DNA from: Mesonia aestuariivivens
GTDB lineage: Bacteria > Bacteroidota > Bacteroidia > Flavobacteriales > Flavobacteriaceae
Direction of reading: 5' to 3'
Length of the DNA stretch: 64,000 nt
NCBI RefSeq assembly: GCF_019311235.1
Contig: NZ_JAHWDF010000003.1
Coordinates: 186,001 to 250,000 of the forward strand
A program made the translations under genes and the position numbers. Below, one piece after another: positions 1 to 9,491 of this stretch; position 1 is the first letter of the stretch, and each line of letters starts with the position of its first letter. The notes beneath the pieces are model-generated. The model searched no databases and had not been told where the DNA came from. It saw only the letters and a program-made list of their open reading frames with translations.

Positions 1-655
1 TTGATTTTACACGGTTGTCGCTGTCTGGAATTATTTCTGCTAATTCAGTTTCAAATACTAAGTTGATACCGCGTTTTTCAATATGATTGCTAATTAATTT
101 TCCTTCTTCAATTGGCAACACACTTCCCCAAAAATGAGATTCTCGAATAAGCATTGTCACTTCGATATTTCGAGTATGTAACATTTCGGCTAATTCAATA
201 CCAATTAAACCACCGCCTACAATAACCGCATGATTTAAATTTTCTGAATTATTATTTAATAATTCTAAATCTTGCTTGGCTACTAAACCTTGCACACCAT
301 TTAAATCTTGACCTTTCCAACCTCTAAAATGAGTTACCGAACCAGTCGCTAAGATTAACTTATCGTATACAATCTCTTCTCCTTCCGCAGAAATTAATTT
401 TTTACTTTTAAAGTCAACTATGTTAATATAGGCTTGCTTTAATTCAATTCTATTTTTTTTCCAAAACGAATTTTCATAAGGTTGAGTATGTTCAAACTTC
501 ATATGTCCCATATACACATACATTAAGGCGGGACGAGAGAAAAAATATTCGTTTTCTGCGGAAATAACGGTAATTCTGTTATCAGAAAATTTACGAATAT
601 GTCGAGCAGCAGTGATGCCTGCAATTCCATTTCCGATAATAACGACGTGGCTCAT
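1..655 (-). CDS. FAD/NAD(P)-dependent oxidoreductase, 3' end outside window
   Basis: The reverse strand is open from an ATG at 655 to the left edge, about 218 codons, so the C-terminus is missing. The protein opens with MSHVVIIGNGIAGITAARHI, a classic GxGxxG FAD-binding Rossmann start, and has ILATGS near residue 97 and a second dinucleotide site VIVGGGLIGIELAEML further on, the usual FAD then NAD(P) order of pyridine nucleotide-disulfide oxidoreductases (nitrite reductase large subunit or rubredoxin reductase type). Electron acceptor and substrate cannot be told from this part. It lies upstream of nothing on its own strand in the window; the 70 bp to rodA carry no clear hairpin. Confidence 0.85.
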   Translation of the reverse strand, partial: MSHVVIIGNGIAGITAARHIRKFSDNRITVISAENEYFFSRPALMYVYMGHMKFEHTQPYENSFWKKNRIELKQAYINIVDFKSKKLISAEGEEIVYDKLILATGSVTHFRGWKGQDLNGVQGLVAKQDLELLNNNSENLNHAVIVGGGLIGIELAEMLHTRNIEVTMLIRESHFWGSVLPIEEGKLISNHIEKRGINLVFETELAEIIPDSDNRVKS

Positions 656-725
656 GATAATTATTCTTCAGTTTTAAAGGTAAGCACTTCTTTTCAGAAA
701 AAATTAAACAAAATAGTTAAAGCAA

Positions 726-1979
726 TTACTGGTATGCTGCTTTTCTATTGGAATCTAATTTTATGAATATAAATAACAAAATAGTAAAGCCCCAAAGCCC
801 TGAGCCGCCATAACTAAAGAAGGGTAACGGAATCCCTACGGTAGGAAAAACACCAATAACCATTCCTATATTTACTAAAAAATGAATAAATAAAATACCG
901 GCAACGCTATAGCCATAAACTCGGCTAAATTGAGATTTTTGACGTTCTGCTATAAAAATTAATCGTGTAGTTAATGCTATAAACAACAAAATTACCATTG
1001 CACTTCCTGCAAAACCCCATTCTTCTCCTACAGTGCTAAAAATATAATCTGTATGTTGCTCAGGTACAAAATTACCTTTGGTTTGAGTCCCTTGCGTCCA
1101 ACCCTTACCTGTCCACCCACCGCTACCAATCGCAATCTCGCTTTGATTGGTATTGTAGCCAATCCCTTTAGTATCTACTTCTTTACCCAAAACTATATTA
1201 AAACGATCTCGGTGACGCTGCTCAAAAACGTTATGAAATATATAATTTACAGAAAAAGCAAATAAAATAGACGTTAGGGAAATTATGATATACCGCCATA
1301 AATGCTTTCTTTTATTTTTTCGATTAAAAAATAAAAGAAGTAAAGCTAATATTACCACAGCTACACTCACCCAAATTGCACCAAAAATTAATGTAAATAC
1401 AAAAAGTAAAACTAACGATAAACCTACAAGCAAATATCCGCCTGAGAGTCCTTCTCTATATAGAGGAAAAAAGAAGGCGGCATAAACTAAGGCACTTCCA
1501 GGATCTGGCTGTGGAATAATTACTAATGCAGGTAACATAATAATTAAAAAAGCCCCACATTGGTGTTTAAAAGATTTAATATTGGTCTGAATATCGCTTA
1601 AGTATTTTGCTAATGCTAATGCTGTGGCTGCTTTCGCAAATTCTGAAGGCTGAATACTAAAACCGCCAAAAGCATACCAAGAAGTAGCTCCAGAAATAGT
1701 TTTACCAAACACAAACAAACCTAAGAGCGACAACAAAGAAATTAAATAAATAACACTTGAAAAACGTTCATAAAATTTAGCTTCTACAGAAAGAATGAAA
1801 ATGATTAAAAGAACACTCAATCCAATAAACAGGCCTTGTCTACCATAAATTTGGCTTAAGTCAAAAAAGCTCTGTGCACTTTCATTTAATGAAGCTGAAT
1901 AAATATTTACCCATCCAAAAATTACAAGTAATAAAAACAATAAGATAGATACCCAATCGAAACCAGTACTTTTATTCAT
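726..1979 (-). CDS. rodA: Rod-shape SEDS peptidoglycan glycosyltransferase RodA
   Basis: Integral membrane SEDS-family enzyme of 417 residues that polymerises lipid II during cell elongation together with PBP2. About ten hydrophobic segments are visible. Family motifs include IQPSEFAKAA (109-118), the loop SEIAIGSGGWTGKGW (280-294), PEQHTDYIF (306-314) and FPTVGIPLPFFSYGGSG (378-394). D311 in the HTD motif corresponds to the catalytic aspartate of RodA/FtsW by motif alignment (inference). The start at 1979 directly abuts the stop of mrdA, as expected for a partner translated from the same mRNA. The context (mreBCD, PBP2) favours RodA over FtsW. Confidence 0.96.
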   Translation of the reverse strand: MNKSTGFDWVSILLFLLLVIFGWVNIYSASLNESAQSFFDLSQIYGRQGLFIGLSVLLIIFILSVEAKFYERFSSVIYLISLLSLLGLFVFGKTISGATSWYAFGGFSIQPSEFAKAATALALAKYLSDIQTNIKSFKHQCGAFLIIMLPALVIIPQPDPGSALVYAAFFFPLYREGLSGGYLLVGLSLVLLFVFTLIFGAIWVSVAVVILALLLLFFNRKNKRKHLWRYIIISLTSILFAFSVNYIFHNVFEQRHRDRFNIVLGKEVDTKGIGYNTNQSEIAIGSGGWTGKGWTQGTQTKGNFVPEQHTDYIFSTVGEEWGFAGSAMVILLFIALTTRLIFIAERQKSQFSRVYGYSVAGILFIHFLVNIGMVIGVFPTVGIPLPFFSYGGSGLWGFTILLFIFIKLDSNRKAAYQ

Positions 1980-3842
1980 TTATTGATTAATTTTAAAAGG
2001 TTCTCCTGTATATGGCTTAGCATACTCATCTTCTAAGCTATGAGAAAGCACCCAACTTTCTAAGTCTGTACGAGAAATTTCTTCTTTTAAATATTTTTCA
2101 ATCATTAAACTCGCTATTCTTCCTCCATATCGAGCTCCCCAGTAACCATTTTCTACGAATACAGCGATAGCAATTTTGGGATCATCTTTAGGAGCAAATG
2201 CTACAAAAATAGAATGGTCTGTTAATTGAACTCTTTTGCCATTAATCTTTGAATAATTTTCGGCAGTTCCTGTTTTACCACAAATTTCTACACCAGGAAT
2301 TTGTAAAAATTGGGCTGTACCATATTCATAAACTCCATGCATTCCTTCTATAATAGGATCAAAATTTTCTGGATCTATGGTGGTGATATTTTTAGTGGTA
2401 AATTTTTTATTTTTTAAAGTATTCCCTTCAATTTCTTTTAGAATGTGTGGGGTATAATACCAACCGCGATTGGCAATCGTAGCTGTCATATTTGCTAATT
2501 GAATTGGAGTGGTTGCTATTTCTCCTTGACCAATACCATTGGATAAAGTATAGGTTGCTTGCCATCGATTTTCTGGATACCATTTATTATAGTATTCGGC
2601 ATCTGGAATTCTTCCGGGCTGACCTACTGGTAAATCATTACCCAAAAAATCACCTAATCCAAAACTAGCCAAATGATCATGCCAAGCATTCATACCCGCC
2701 TGAGGAGTATCATATTTTTCGATGATTCTACGATAAACTTTTCCGAAATATGCATTACACGAATACGCTATTGCAGGAGACATACTTAACGGAGAGGGAT
2801 GACCGTGGCACTTCATGCTTGAAGCTCGACCATATGAAAACCCATGGTGACATTCTATGCGTTCTTGTGTATTTATTACATTTTCTTGTAAAGCAATGAG
2901 TGCTGTCATTGTTTTAAACGGAGATCCTGGAGGGTACATCGCTTGCAAACTACGATCGTACAATGGCTTAGCAATAGTATCGTACCAAAGTTTATTAAAA
3001 TTTTTACTCCGCTTTCTCCCTACTAACAAATCTGGATCATAACCAGGAGCGCTAATTAAGCTTAATAGTTCTCCAGTTTTAGGTTCTATCGCTACAATGC
3101 CTCCTCGCTTATTTTTCATCAATCGCTCACCGTAAGCTTGTAATTTAGCATCTAATGTAAGCGTGATATCTTTACCTTTTACTGGCAAACTATCGTAAAT
3201 ACCATCTTTATAAGCCCCTATTTCTCTATTAAATCTATCTTTCTGAATGTATTTTACTCCTTTTTTACCACGAAGAATATCTTCATATTGTTTTTCTACC
3301 CCTTGTCTTCCTATTAAATCTCCGGCTTGATAGTATGTGTTATTTTTTATTTCAGCAGTATTTGCTTCAGAAATATATCCTAAAACATTTGCTGCATAAT
3401 CAATTTGATAATCTCTTGATGATCTTTTTTGAATATAAAACCCCTCATATTTTCTTAGTTTTTCTTGAAAATAGGCATATTCTTCTTTGGTTAATTGCGG
3501 AACAATTACGGAAGGTAATCTAGGAGAATAAATTTTAGCTTTATCTAAGCGTTTTCCTATATTTTCTGGGGTAATATTTAAAAGTGTCGAAAGTTCTAAC
3601 GTGTCAAAAGGTTCTACTTCTCGAGGTATTGCCATAACATCATAAGAAGGTTGATTGGCTACCAAAAGATCTCCATTTCTATCGAAAATATATCCTCGTT
3701 GCGGATAATCATACTCTATTTTAATAGCATTATTTTGCGATAAAATGGCTGAGGAATCATCTAAAATTTGCAAATAAAAGAGTCTACCGATAAATACAAA
3801 ACCAGTTAAAATAATTAATAAAAAAGGAAGTATTCTTCTCAT
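1980..3842 (-). CDS. mrdA: Penicillin-binding protein 2 (transpeptidase)
   Basis: Class B penicillin-binding protein of 620 residues that crosslinks peptidoglycan in the elongasome. One N-terminal membrane anchor (about 4-26) is followed by the dimerisation domain and the transpeptidase domain. The three active-site motifs are present: S307-P-F-K310, S361-C-N363 and K523-T-G-T526. Length is typical for PBP2. The start overlaps the end of mreD by four bases (ATGA type), which implies translational coupling, and the stop abuts rodA. Confidence 0.96.
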   Translation of the reverse strand: MRRILPFLLIILTGFVFIGRLFYLQILDDSSAILSQNNAIKIEYDYPQRGYIFDRNGDLLVANQPSYDVMAIPREVEPFDTLELSTLLNITPENIGKRLDKAKIYSPRLPSVIVPQLTKEEYAYFQEKLRKYEGFYIQKRSSRDYQIDYAANVLGYISEANTAEIKNNTYYQAGDLIGRQGVEKQYEDILRGKKGVKYIQKDRFNREIGAYKDGIYDSLPVKGKDITLTLDAKLQAYGERLMKNKRGGIVAIEPKTGELLSLISAPGYDPDLLVGRKRSKNFNKLWYDTIAKPLYDRSLQAMYPPGSPFKTMTALIALQENVINTQERIECHHGFSYGRASSMKCHGHPSPLSMSPAIAYSCNAYFGKVYRRIIEKYDTPQAGMNAWHDHLASFGLGDFLGNDLPVGQPGRIPDAEYYNKWYPENRWQATYTLSNGIGQGEIATTPIQLANMTATIANRGWYYTPHILKEIEGNTLKNKKFTTKNITTIDPENFDPIIEGMHGVYEYGTAQFLQIPGVEICGKTGTAENYSKINGKRVQLTDHSIFVAFAPKDDPKIAIAVFVENGYWGARYGGRIASLMIEKYLKEEISRTDLESWVLSHSLEDEYAKPYTGEPFKINQ

Positions 3843-4345
3843 CTATTTTTCTTTCTGAATAAAACCATTACCATTAAAATAAGTGCAATCGTAAATAGGC
3901 TTGAAAACAACGTGTCTTTTAGAACTTCAACTATATAATCTAAGTTAAAGTAACTCATTGAAAATAACACAAAATGATGTATTAGAACAATTAATGAAAT
4001 ATAAGTTAGACGTTGACCAAAAGGAGTTTGGTAAAACTTAATGGTTTGAAACTCGTAACTCACCCCAAATGTAAATTTTAAAATGTTAGGTCTAAAATAG
4101 GCTGCAACTAAACAAGCAGCGGCATTTACCCCTCCACTATCCTGAAAAACATCAATAACAATACCAATCAAAAATGAATAAACCAAAACTTTCCATTGTT
4201 GAATTGTAAAAGGTAAAAGCAATATAAATAATACGTAAAGGTATGGATTGAGGTAACCGAGAAAATTAATATTACTTAAAATTAAAACCTGAAGCAATAC
4301 TAACAAAACAAACCTGATGATATTTGGACTTAATAGCTTATTCAT
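3839..4345 (-). CDS. mreD: Rod shape-determining protein MreD
   Basis: Small integral membrane protein of 168 residues with about five hydrophobic helices and almost no soluble part, the usual form of MreD, which sits with MreC in the inner membrane and helps organise the elongasome. Sequence similarity within this family is low, so the assignment relies on length, topology and its place between mreC and mrdA. It overlaps mreC by eight bases and mrdA by four. Confidence 0.88.
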   Translation of the reverse strand: MNKLLSPNIIRFVLLVLLQVLILSNINFLGYLNPYLYVLFILLLPFTIQQWKVLVYSFLIGIVIDVFQDSGGVNAAACLVAAYFRPNILKFTFGVSYEFQTIKFYQTPFGQRLTYISLIVLIHHFVLFSMSYFNLDYIVEVLKDTLFSSLFTIALILMVMVLFRKKNR

Positions 4346-5156
4346 TGAGCTCTAAAGATTTGATTTCATCTATGTTTTTATTGCTAATTACATAAACATA
4401 GCCAATATTGGTCATATCATTAAAAAGCCTTACATCTATCTTATAATAACTCTGGTTTTGATCTAAATTAAACCCATCTACTACACCTACGGGAACTCCT
4501 TTAGGAAAAATAAAAGATCGCCCATCTGTGGTGATTGTATCTCCTACTTTAACAGGAGCTAACCTAGGAACTTCTTCTAATTGAACAATATTGGGATCTT
4601 TACCATTCCAAATTAAACTACCAAAATGATTGGTATTTTTAAGCTGAACGCTAATTGATGAATTACTATTTAATATGGAAATAACTCTAGAAAAACCTGC
4701 GCTACTTTCTTCAACAATTCCTACTATACCGCGGCTAGTAATCACGCCTAAATCATTTTTAATACTATCGTGTTTTCCTTTATTAATTAAAATATAATTA
4801 TCAATATTAACATATTGATTTCTTACAACCTTTGCTGAAGTGAACTGAAAAGGATTATCAAAACTAGAAGTATCTTGATATACGGTATCTAAACTTTTAT
4901 TATTTAATTCGCCTAAACGAGAACGCAAGTATTTATTTTCTTCTACCAGTCTAGTGTTATATTCTTTGAGATTAAAATACTCTTCAATATTATTCACCCA
5001 ATTGTAAACCCCTCCTGTTAAAAAATTAGCCGAATTAATAAACTTACTTTTATGGTAAGCATGAGACTGAACGGTAAAAACAAGTGATACAAAAAATAAT
5101 AGCAAAAAAAGTAAGGTATTCTTATATTTTATAAGAAAATTGACAATTTGCTGCAT
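4338..5156 (-). CDS. mreC: Rod shape-determining protein MreC
   Basis: Protein of 272 residues with one N-terminal membrane helix (about 13-30), a short coiled region ending near residue 85 (EENKYLRSRLGELN) and a periplasmic beta-rich part. The stretch GVITSRGIVGIVEESSAGFSRV, followed by NSNSSISVQL, is typical of the MreC core. MreC links cytoplasmic MreB to PBP2 and RodA. It starts 14 bp after mreB and overlaps mreD by eight bases, so it belongs to the same transcript. Confidence 0.94.
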   Translation of the reverse strand: MQQIVNFLIKYKNTLLFLLLFFVSLVFTVQSHAYHKSKFINSANFLTGGVYNWVNNIEEYFNLKEYNTRLVEENKYLRSRLGELNNKSLDTVYQDTSSFDNPFQFTSAKVVRNQYVNIDNYILINKGKHDSIKNDLGVITSRGIVGIVEESSAGFSRVISILNSNSSISVQLKNTNHFGSLIWNGKDPNIVQLEEVPRLAPVKVGDTITTDGRSFIFPKGVPVGVVDGFNLDQNQSYYKIDVRLFNDMTNIGYVYVISNKNIDEIKSLELNE

Positions 5157-5170
5157 AAATTCATTTTATT

Positions 5171-6199
5171 CTACTTGATAAGTACACTTTTAAACTTAGC
5201 TAAATTTTTTAAGGTAATCCCGGTACCTCTCACTACTGCTCTTAATGGATCTTCTGCAATATATACGGGCAATTCTGTTTTTTGAGAAAGCCTTTTATCT
5301 AAACCGCGCAACATAGAACCACCACCTGCTAAGTAAACTCCTGTATTATAAATATCTGCTGCTAATTCTGGCGGGGTTTGAGAAAGTGTTTCCATAACAG
5401 CATCTTCGATGCGTAAAATAGATTTATCTAGAGCTTTTGCTATTTCACGGTAAGAAATTTCTACCTGCTTTGGCTTCCCTGTTAATAAATCTCGTCCTTG
5501 AACGCTCATATCTTCTGGCGGAACTTCTAAATCTTCAGTAGCCGCACCAATTTGAATTTTTATTTTTTCAGCAGTACGCTCACCTACATAAAGGTTATGT
5601 TGTGTACGCATATAATAAACAATATCATTGGTAAACACATCTCCTGCAATTTTCACAGATTTATCACATACAATTCCTCCAAGAGCAATTACTGCAATTT
5701 CTGTAGTACCACCACCTATATCTACAATCATGTTTCCTTTAGGCTGCATGATATCTACACCAATACCAATAGCTGCCGCCATGGGCTCATGAATTAAATA
5801 AACTTCTTTACCGTTAACACGCTCAGCACTTTCTTTTACTGCACGCATCTCTACTTCTGTAATTCCTGAAGGAATACAAATAACCATTCTTAAAGCCGGA
5901 GTAAATACTCTCTTTTTTAATGCAGGTATTTCTTTTATAAAGCGAGTAAGCATTTGCTCACTAGCATCAAAATCTGCAATTACTCCGTCTTTAAGCGGCC
6001 TTATGGTTTTTATATTTTCATGGGTTTTCCCTTGCATCATCGCTGCTTCTTTACCTGCTGCAATAATTTTTCCAGTCACTCTATCTCTCGCCACAATAGA
6101 TGGACTGTCTACCACTACTTTGTCATTATGAATAACAAGTGTATTAGCAGTTCCTAAATCTATTGCTATCTCTTCCGTTAAAAAATCAAAAAATCCCAT
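5171..6199 (-). CDS. mreB: Actin-like rod shape protein MreB
   Basis: Bacterial actin homologue of 342 residues, the standard length. Nucleotide-binding motifs are intact: phosphate-1 D14-LGTANT and phosphate-2 D160-IGGGTTE, with IHEPMAAAIG between them. MreB filaments on the inner face of the membrane direct insertion of new wall material through MreC, MreD, PBP2 and RodA, whose genes follow on the same strand. The gene begins only 42 bp after purH and no terminator or Bacteroidota promoter box is visible in that gap, so it may be read through from purH. Confidence 0.98.
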   Translation of the reverse strand: MGFFDFLTEEIAIDLGTANTLVIHNDKVVVDSPSIVARDRVTGKIIAAGKEAAMMQGKTHENIKTIRPLKDGVIADFDASEQMLTRFIKEIPALKKRVFTPALRMVICIPSGITEVEMRAVKESAERVNGKEVYLIHEPMAAAIGIGVDIMQPKGNMIVDIGGGTTEIAVIALGGIVCDKSVKIAGDVFTNDIVYYMRTQHNLYVGERTAEKIKIQIGAATEDLEVPPEDMSVQGRDLLTGKPKQVEISYREIAKALDKSILRIEDAVMETLSQTPPELAADIYNTGVYLAGGGSMLRGLDKRLSQKTELPVYIAEDPLRAVVRGTGITLKNLAKFKSVLIK

Positions 6200-6241
6200 A
6201 AATTATTTTAAAGCTTATCAGCGTATATAAAAGTATTAAAA

Positions 6242-7774
6242 TTAATGTTTAAAATGACGTGTTCCTGTCATAACCATAGAAATATTATTTTTATTGCAAT
6301 ATTCTATACTTAATTTATCTTTTATTGATCCGCCTGGTTGAATAACTGATGATATTCCAGCATGATCTGCAATCTCTACACAGTCTGGGAAAGGGAAAAA
6401 CGCATCGCTAGCCATTACTGCCCCTTTTAGATCGAAATTAAAAGATTGTGCTTTTTCTATAGCTTGTCGCAAAGCATCTACACGAGAGGTTTGCCCAGTT
6501 CCGCTAGCAAAAAGTTGTTTTCCTTTAGCTAAAACAATGGTATTAGACTTAGTATGCTTACCTATTTTTGAAGCGAAAAGTAAATCTTCTATCTGAGCTG
6601 CACTTGGCGCTGCTGTAGTCACTGTTTCTAAATCTTCTTTAGCATCTGTTTTGGTGTCTTTATCTTGAACTAAAACTCCGTTTAGGCATGTGCGTACGGT
6701 TTTGTCTGAATGTTCAGTTTCTTTCTGAATTAAGATGATTCTATTTTTCTTACCCTTTAAGATCTCTAGTGCATCTTCATCGTATGATGGAGCTATCACC
6801 ACTTCACAAAACAGTTGATGAATCTCTTTTGCTGTTGCAGCGTCTATAGTTGTGTTACTAATCAAAACACCTCCAAATGCAGAAACAGGATCTCCAGCTA
6901 AAGCATCTACATAAGCCTGGTGTAAAGTATCTCGTTGTGCTAAACCACAAGCATTGTTATGTTTTAATATGGCAAAAGTTGGTGCTTCCCCTTTAAATTC
7001 ATTCATTAAATTTACTGCTGCATCTACGTCTAATAAATTATTGTAAGATAGCTCTTTTCCGTGAAGCTTATCGAAAATAGCATCAAAATCACCAAAGAAA
7101 TAACCATCTTGATGAGGATTTTCCCCATAACGAAGTTTTTTTCCTTCAGTAATACTGGCTTTATAAACAACTTCTCCATTTTCAGCATTAAAATAATTAA
7201 AGATTGCTGTATCATAATGAGAAGAAACATTAAAAGCTTTACCTGCAAAACGCTTTCTATCTTTCAAACTTGTTTTTCCTTCTCTTTCAGAAATTACGCT
7301 TAAAAATTCATCATAATCGGTCATCGAAGAAACACAAAGTACATCTTTAAAGTTTTTAGCCGCAGCTCTTATTAAAGAGATACCACCTATATCAATTTTT
7401 TCGACAATATCTTGTTCTGAAGCTCCAGAAGCAACAGTCTTTTCAAAAGGGTATAAATCTACAATCACTATATCTAACTGCGGAATTTCATATTGTTCCA
7501 TTTCTAAAACATCACCTTTGTGATCTTGACGGTTTAAAATACCACCAAAAACCTTGGGATGAAGTGTTTTCACTCTTCCGCCTAAAATAGAAGGGTAAGA
7601 AGTAACATCTTCTACAGGAACTACGTCAATTCCTAAATCTTTGATAAAAGTTTCGGTTCCACCAGTAGAATAAATAGTGACGCCTAACTCATCTAATTTT
7701 CTTACAATTGGCGCTAAACCATCTTTATGAAATACAGAAATCAATGCAGATTTCGCAGTTTTATAATTACTCAT
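6242..7774 (-). CDS. purH: Bifunctional AICAR formyltransferase / IMP cyclohydrolase
   Basis: Catalyses the last two steps of purine synthesis, formylation of AICAR and ring closure to IMP, in the cytosol. The N-terminal cyclohydrolase domain (about 1-150) has VKTLHPKVFGGIL (68-80) and the transformylase domain has RYGENPHQ (215-222) and the catalytic K271-H272-N-N-A-C-G. The 510-residue length is normal. A -7 box TACTTTTG (complement of 7797-7804) lies 23 bp upstream of the start. Purine genes pyrF-side neighbours are elsewhere; here purH is the first gene of the run into mreB. Confidence 0.97.
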   Translation of the reverse strand: MSNYKTAKSALISVFHKDGLAPIVRKLDELGVTIYSTGGTETFIKDLGIDVVPVEDVTSYPSILGGRVKTLHPKVFGGILNRQDHKGDVLEMEQYEIPQLDIVIVDLYPFEKTVASGASEQDIVEKIDIGGISLIRAAAKNFKDVLCVSSMTDYDEFLSVISEREGKTSLKDRKRFAGKAFNVSSHYDTAIFNYFNAENGEVVYKASITEGKKLRYGENPHQDGYFFGDFDAIFDKLHGKELSYNNLLDVDAAVNLMNEFKGEAPTFAILKHNNACGLAQRDTLHQAYVDALAGDPVSAFGGVLISNTTIDAATAKEIHQLFCEVVIAPSYDEDALEILKGKKNRIILIQKETEHSDKTVRTCLNGVLVQDKDTKTDAKEDLETVTTAAPSAAQIEDLLFASKIGKHTKSNTIVLAKGKQLFASGTGQTSRVDALRQAIEKAQSFNFDLKGAVMASDAFFPFPDCVEIADHAGISSVIQPGGSIKDKLSIEYCNKNNISMVMTGTRHFKH

Positions 7775-8083
7775 GTTGTTGTGTTGTTTAAAAGTGCAAA
7801 AGTAATATTTTTATGCTAAAAGAAGCTAGCTTAAACACTCATTTTTAAGCTAAAATTTAATCTATAAACTAACTAAGCCATTTCATATTTATTGACTAAA
7901 ATGGCATATTAAAAATCATGTAAACCAGTTAATGAATTATAGTATTAAAATCACTTTCACAAAAAACTGTATCTAAAATTTCACTAAATAACCTTAGTAT
8001 CAGTTTTACATCCATTAATTTAATAAGTTTGAAACAATAATATATTTTATATATTAGATTCTATTATCTCAAATAAAATTTTT
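7775..8083. promoter_or_regulatory. Divergent intergenic region with two -7 boxes
   Basis: This 309-bp AT-rich gap separates purH (minus) from the serine hydrolase gene (plus). I see a -7 box TACTTTTG for purH at 7797-7804 on the minus strand and TAAGTTTG at 8024-8031 on the plus strand, both perfect matches to TAnnTTTG. Neither has a TTG at the ideal 19-21 bp spacing. No open reading frame, hairpin or repeat in the middle could be supported. Confidence 0.45.
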
Positions 8084-9400
8084 ATGAAAAAAATTATAAT
8101 CTTATTACTGTTATTTTCCCCTTGTATAGCTTTATCTCAAAAATTCAACAGTAAAAAATTAGACTCATTATTAGACCGAATCACAGAGGCCGATAAAGCG
8201 ATGCTAAGTTTAGCTATTTACGAAGACGGAAAACCAATTTACACCAGAGCAATAGGTTATGCAGATGTAGAGAGCAAAATAGAAGCCAATCCAAAAACCA
8301 TGTATAGAATTGGCTCGATTACTAAATCGTTTACCGCAACACTTATTTTAAAGTTAGTTGAACAAGAAAAACTTTCTTTAGACACGAAACTTGCCAAATA
8401 TTATCCTGAATTACCTAATGCTGAAAAAATTACGATTAAGCATCTATTAAATCACCATAGCGGTCTTTTTAATTTTACCAACGATAAAAATTACACTTCT
8501 TGGATGCAACAACCAAAATCTAAAGCAGAATTAATCAAGATCATTAAAATTAACGGCACCGAATTTGAACCCAACGAAAAAGGCGAATACAGCAACACCA
8601 ATTATGTGATATTAACTTGGATTGCAGAAGATGCAAGCAACAGTTCTTTTTCTGATTTACTTGAAAAACATATAATTGAACCTCTGGGATTAAAGCGTAC
8701 TAAATACCAAGGAAAAATTAATACTAGTAATAACGAAGCGTATTCATACCAAATAGGTAATACCTGGATAAAAGCGACCGAAACCGCTATGAGTATTCCG
8801 CTGGGCGCAGGAGCTATAGTTTCTACACCTTCAGATTTAAACCTATTTTATACTGCGCTCTTTAATGGAGAAATTCTAAATACAGCTTCTTTAGAAAAAA
8901 TGAAAACTATTGAAGATAATTATGGATTAGGTCTGTTTAAATTTCCATTCTATGAAAAGTCTTCCTTTGGTCACACGGGAGGTATCGATAGCTTTTCTTC
9001 TATGGCAGGCTTTATTGAAGAAGACCAATTAGCTGTAAGCGTTACTTCTAACGGAAGTTCAATTTCTTTAAACGATGTGGTCCTAGGAGCTTTGAGTATT
9101 TATTACAACAAAGACTATAAGTTACCTACCTATCGCAAATCTATTGACGTAGATCTTGCTACACTAAAACAGTATGAAGGAACTTATGGAAGTGACGAGT
9201 TTCCGTTAGACATTAAAATTTTTATTGAAGATGAAGTTTTAAAAGCTCAGGCTACCGGGCAACCGTCTTTTGTTTTAACTGCAGTAACTGAAAACACTTT
9301 TGAATTCTCTGCGGCTTCTTTAGAAATTGTATTTTCAACAGAAGATAACAATATGAAAATTACAGAATCTGGAAATAGCTATACTTTAGAAAAAAAATGA
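8084..9400 (+). CDS. Exported serine hydrolase, beta-lactamase/PBP4* family
   Basis: Protein of 438 residues with a signal peptide (about 1-19, ending ALSQ). The serine beta-lactamase fold is shown by S78-I-T-K81, Y169-S-N171 and H297-T-G299. These are the three motifs of class C type hydrolases and D-aminopeptidase or esterase relatives. The C-terminal 100 residues form a separate lipocalin-like beta domain often seen in this family. Likely periplasmic or outer-membrane-facing; substrate is unknown and true beta-lactamase activity cannot be inferred. Single gene ending at a shared terminator. Confidence 0.88.
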   Translation: MKKIIILLLLFSPCIALSQKFNSKKLDSLLDRITEADKAMLSLAIYEDGKPIYTRAIGYADVESKIEANPKTMYRIGSITKSFTATLILKLVEQEKLSLDTKLAKYYPELPNAEKITIKHLLNHHSGLFNFTNDKNYTSWMQQPKSKAELIKIIKINGTEFEPNEKGEYSNTNYVILTWIAEDASNSSFSDLLEKHIIEPLGLKRTKYQGKINTSNNEAYSYQIGNTWIKATETAMSIPLGAGAIVSTPSDLNLFYTALFNGEILNTASLEKMKTIEDNYGLGLFKFPFYEKSSFGHTGGIDSFSSMAGFIEEDQLAVSVTSNGSSISLNDVVLGALSIYYNKDYKLPTYRKSIDVDLATLKQYEGTYGSDEFPLDIKIFIEDEVLKAQATGQPSFVLTAVTENTFEFSAASLEIVFSTEDNNMKITESGNSYTLEKK

Positions 9401-9437
9401 TTTTTCACCAAATTAGTTAAATGAAATTATTTTTCAA

Positions 9438-9472
9438 TAAAAAAGTCCTCTCTAAATAGAAAGGACTTTTTC
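9438..9472. terminator. Bidirectional terminator
   Basis: The inverted repeat AAAAAGTCCT...AGGACTTTTT with a short AT-rich loop lies between the converging serine hydrolase and dipeptidyl peptidase genes and has A/T runs on both sides, so it can stop transcription from either direction. Confidence 0.85.
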
Positions 9473-9491
9473 ATTTATTATAATACTACTA

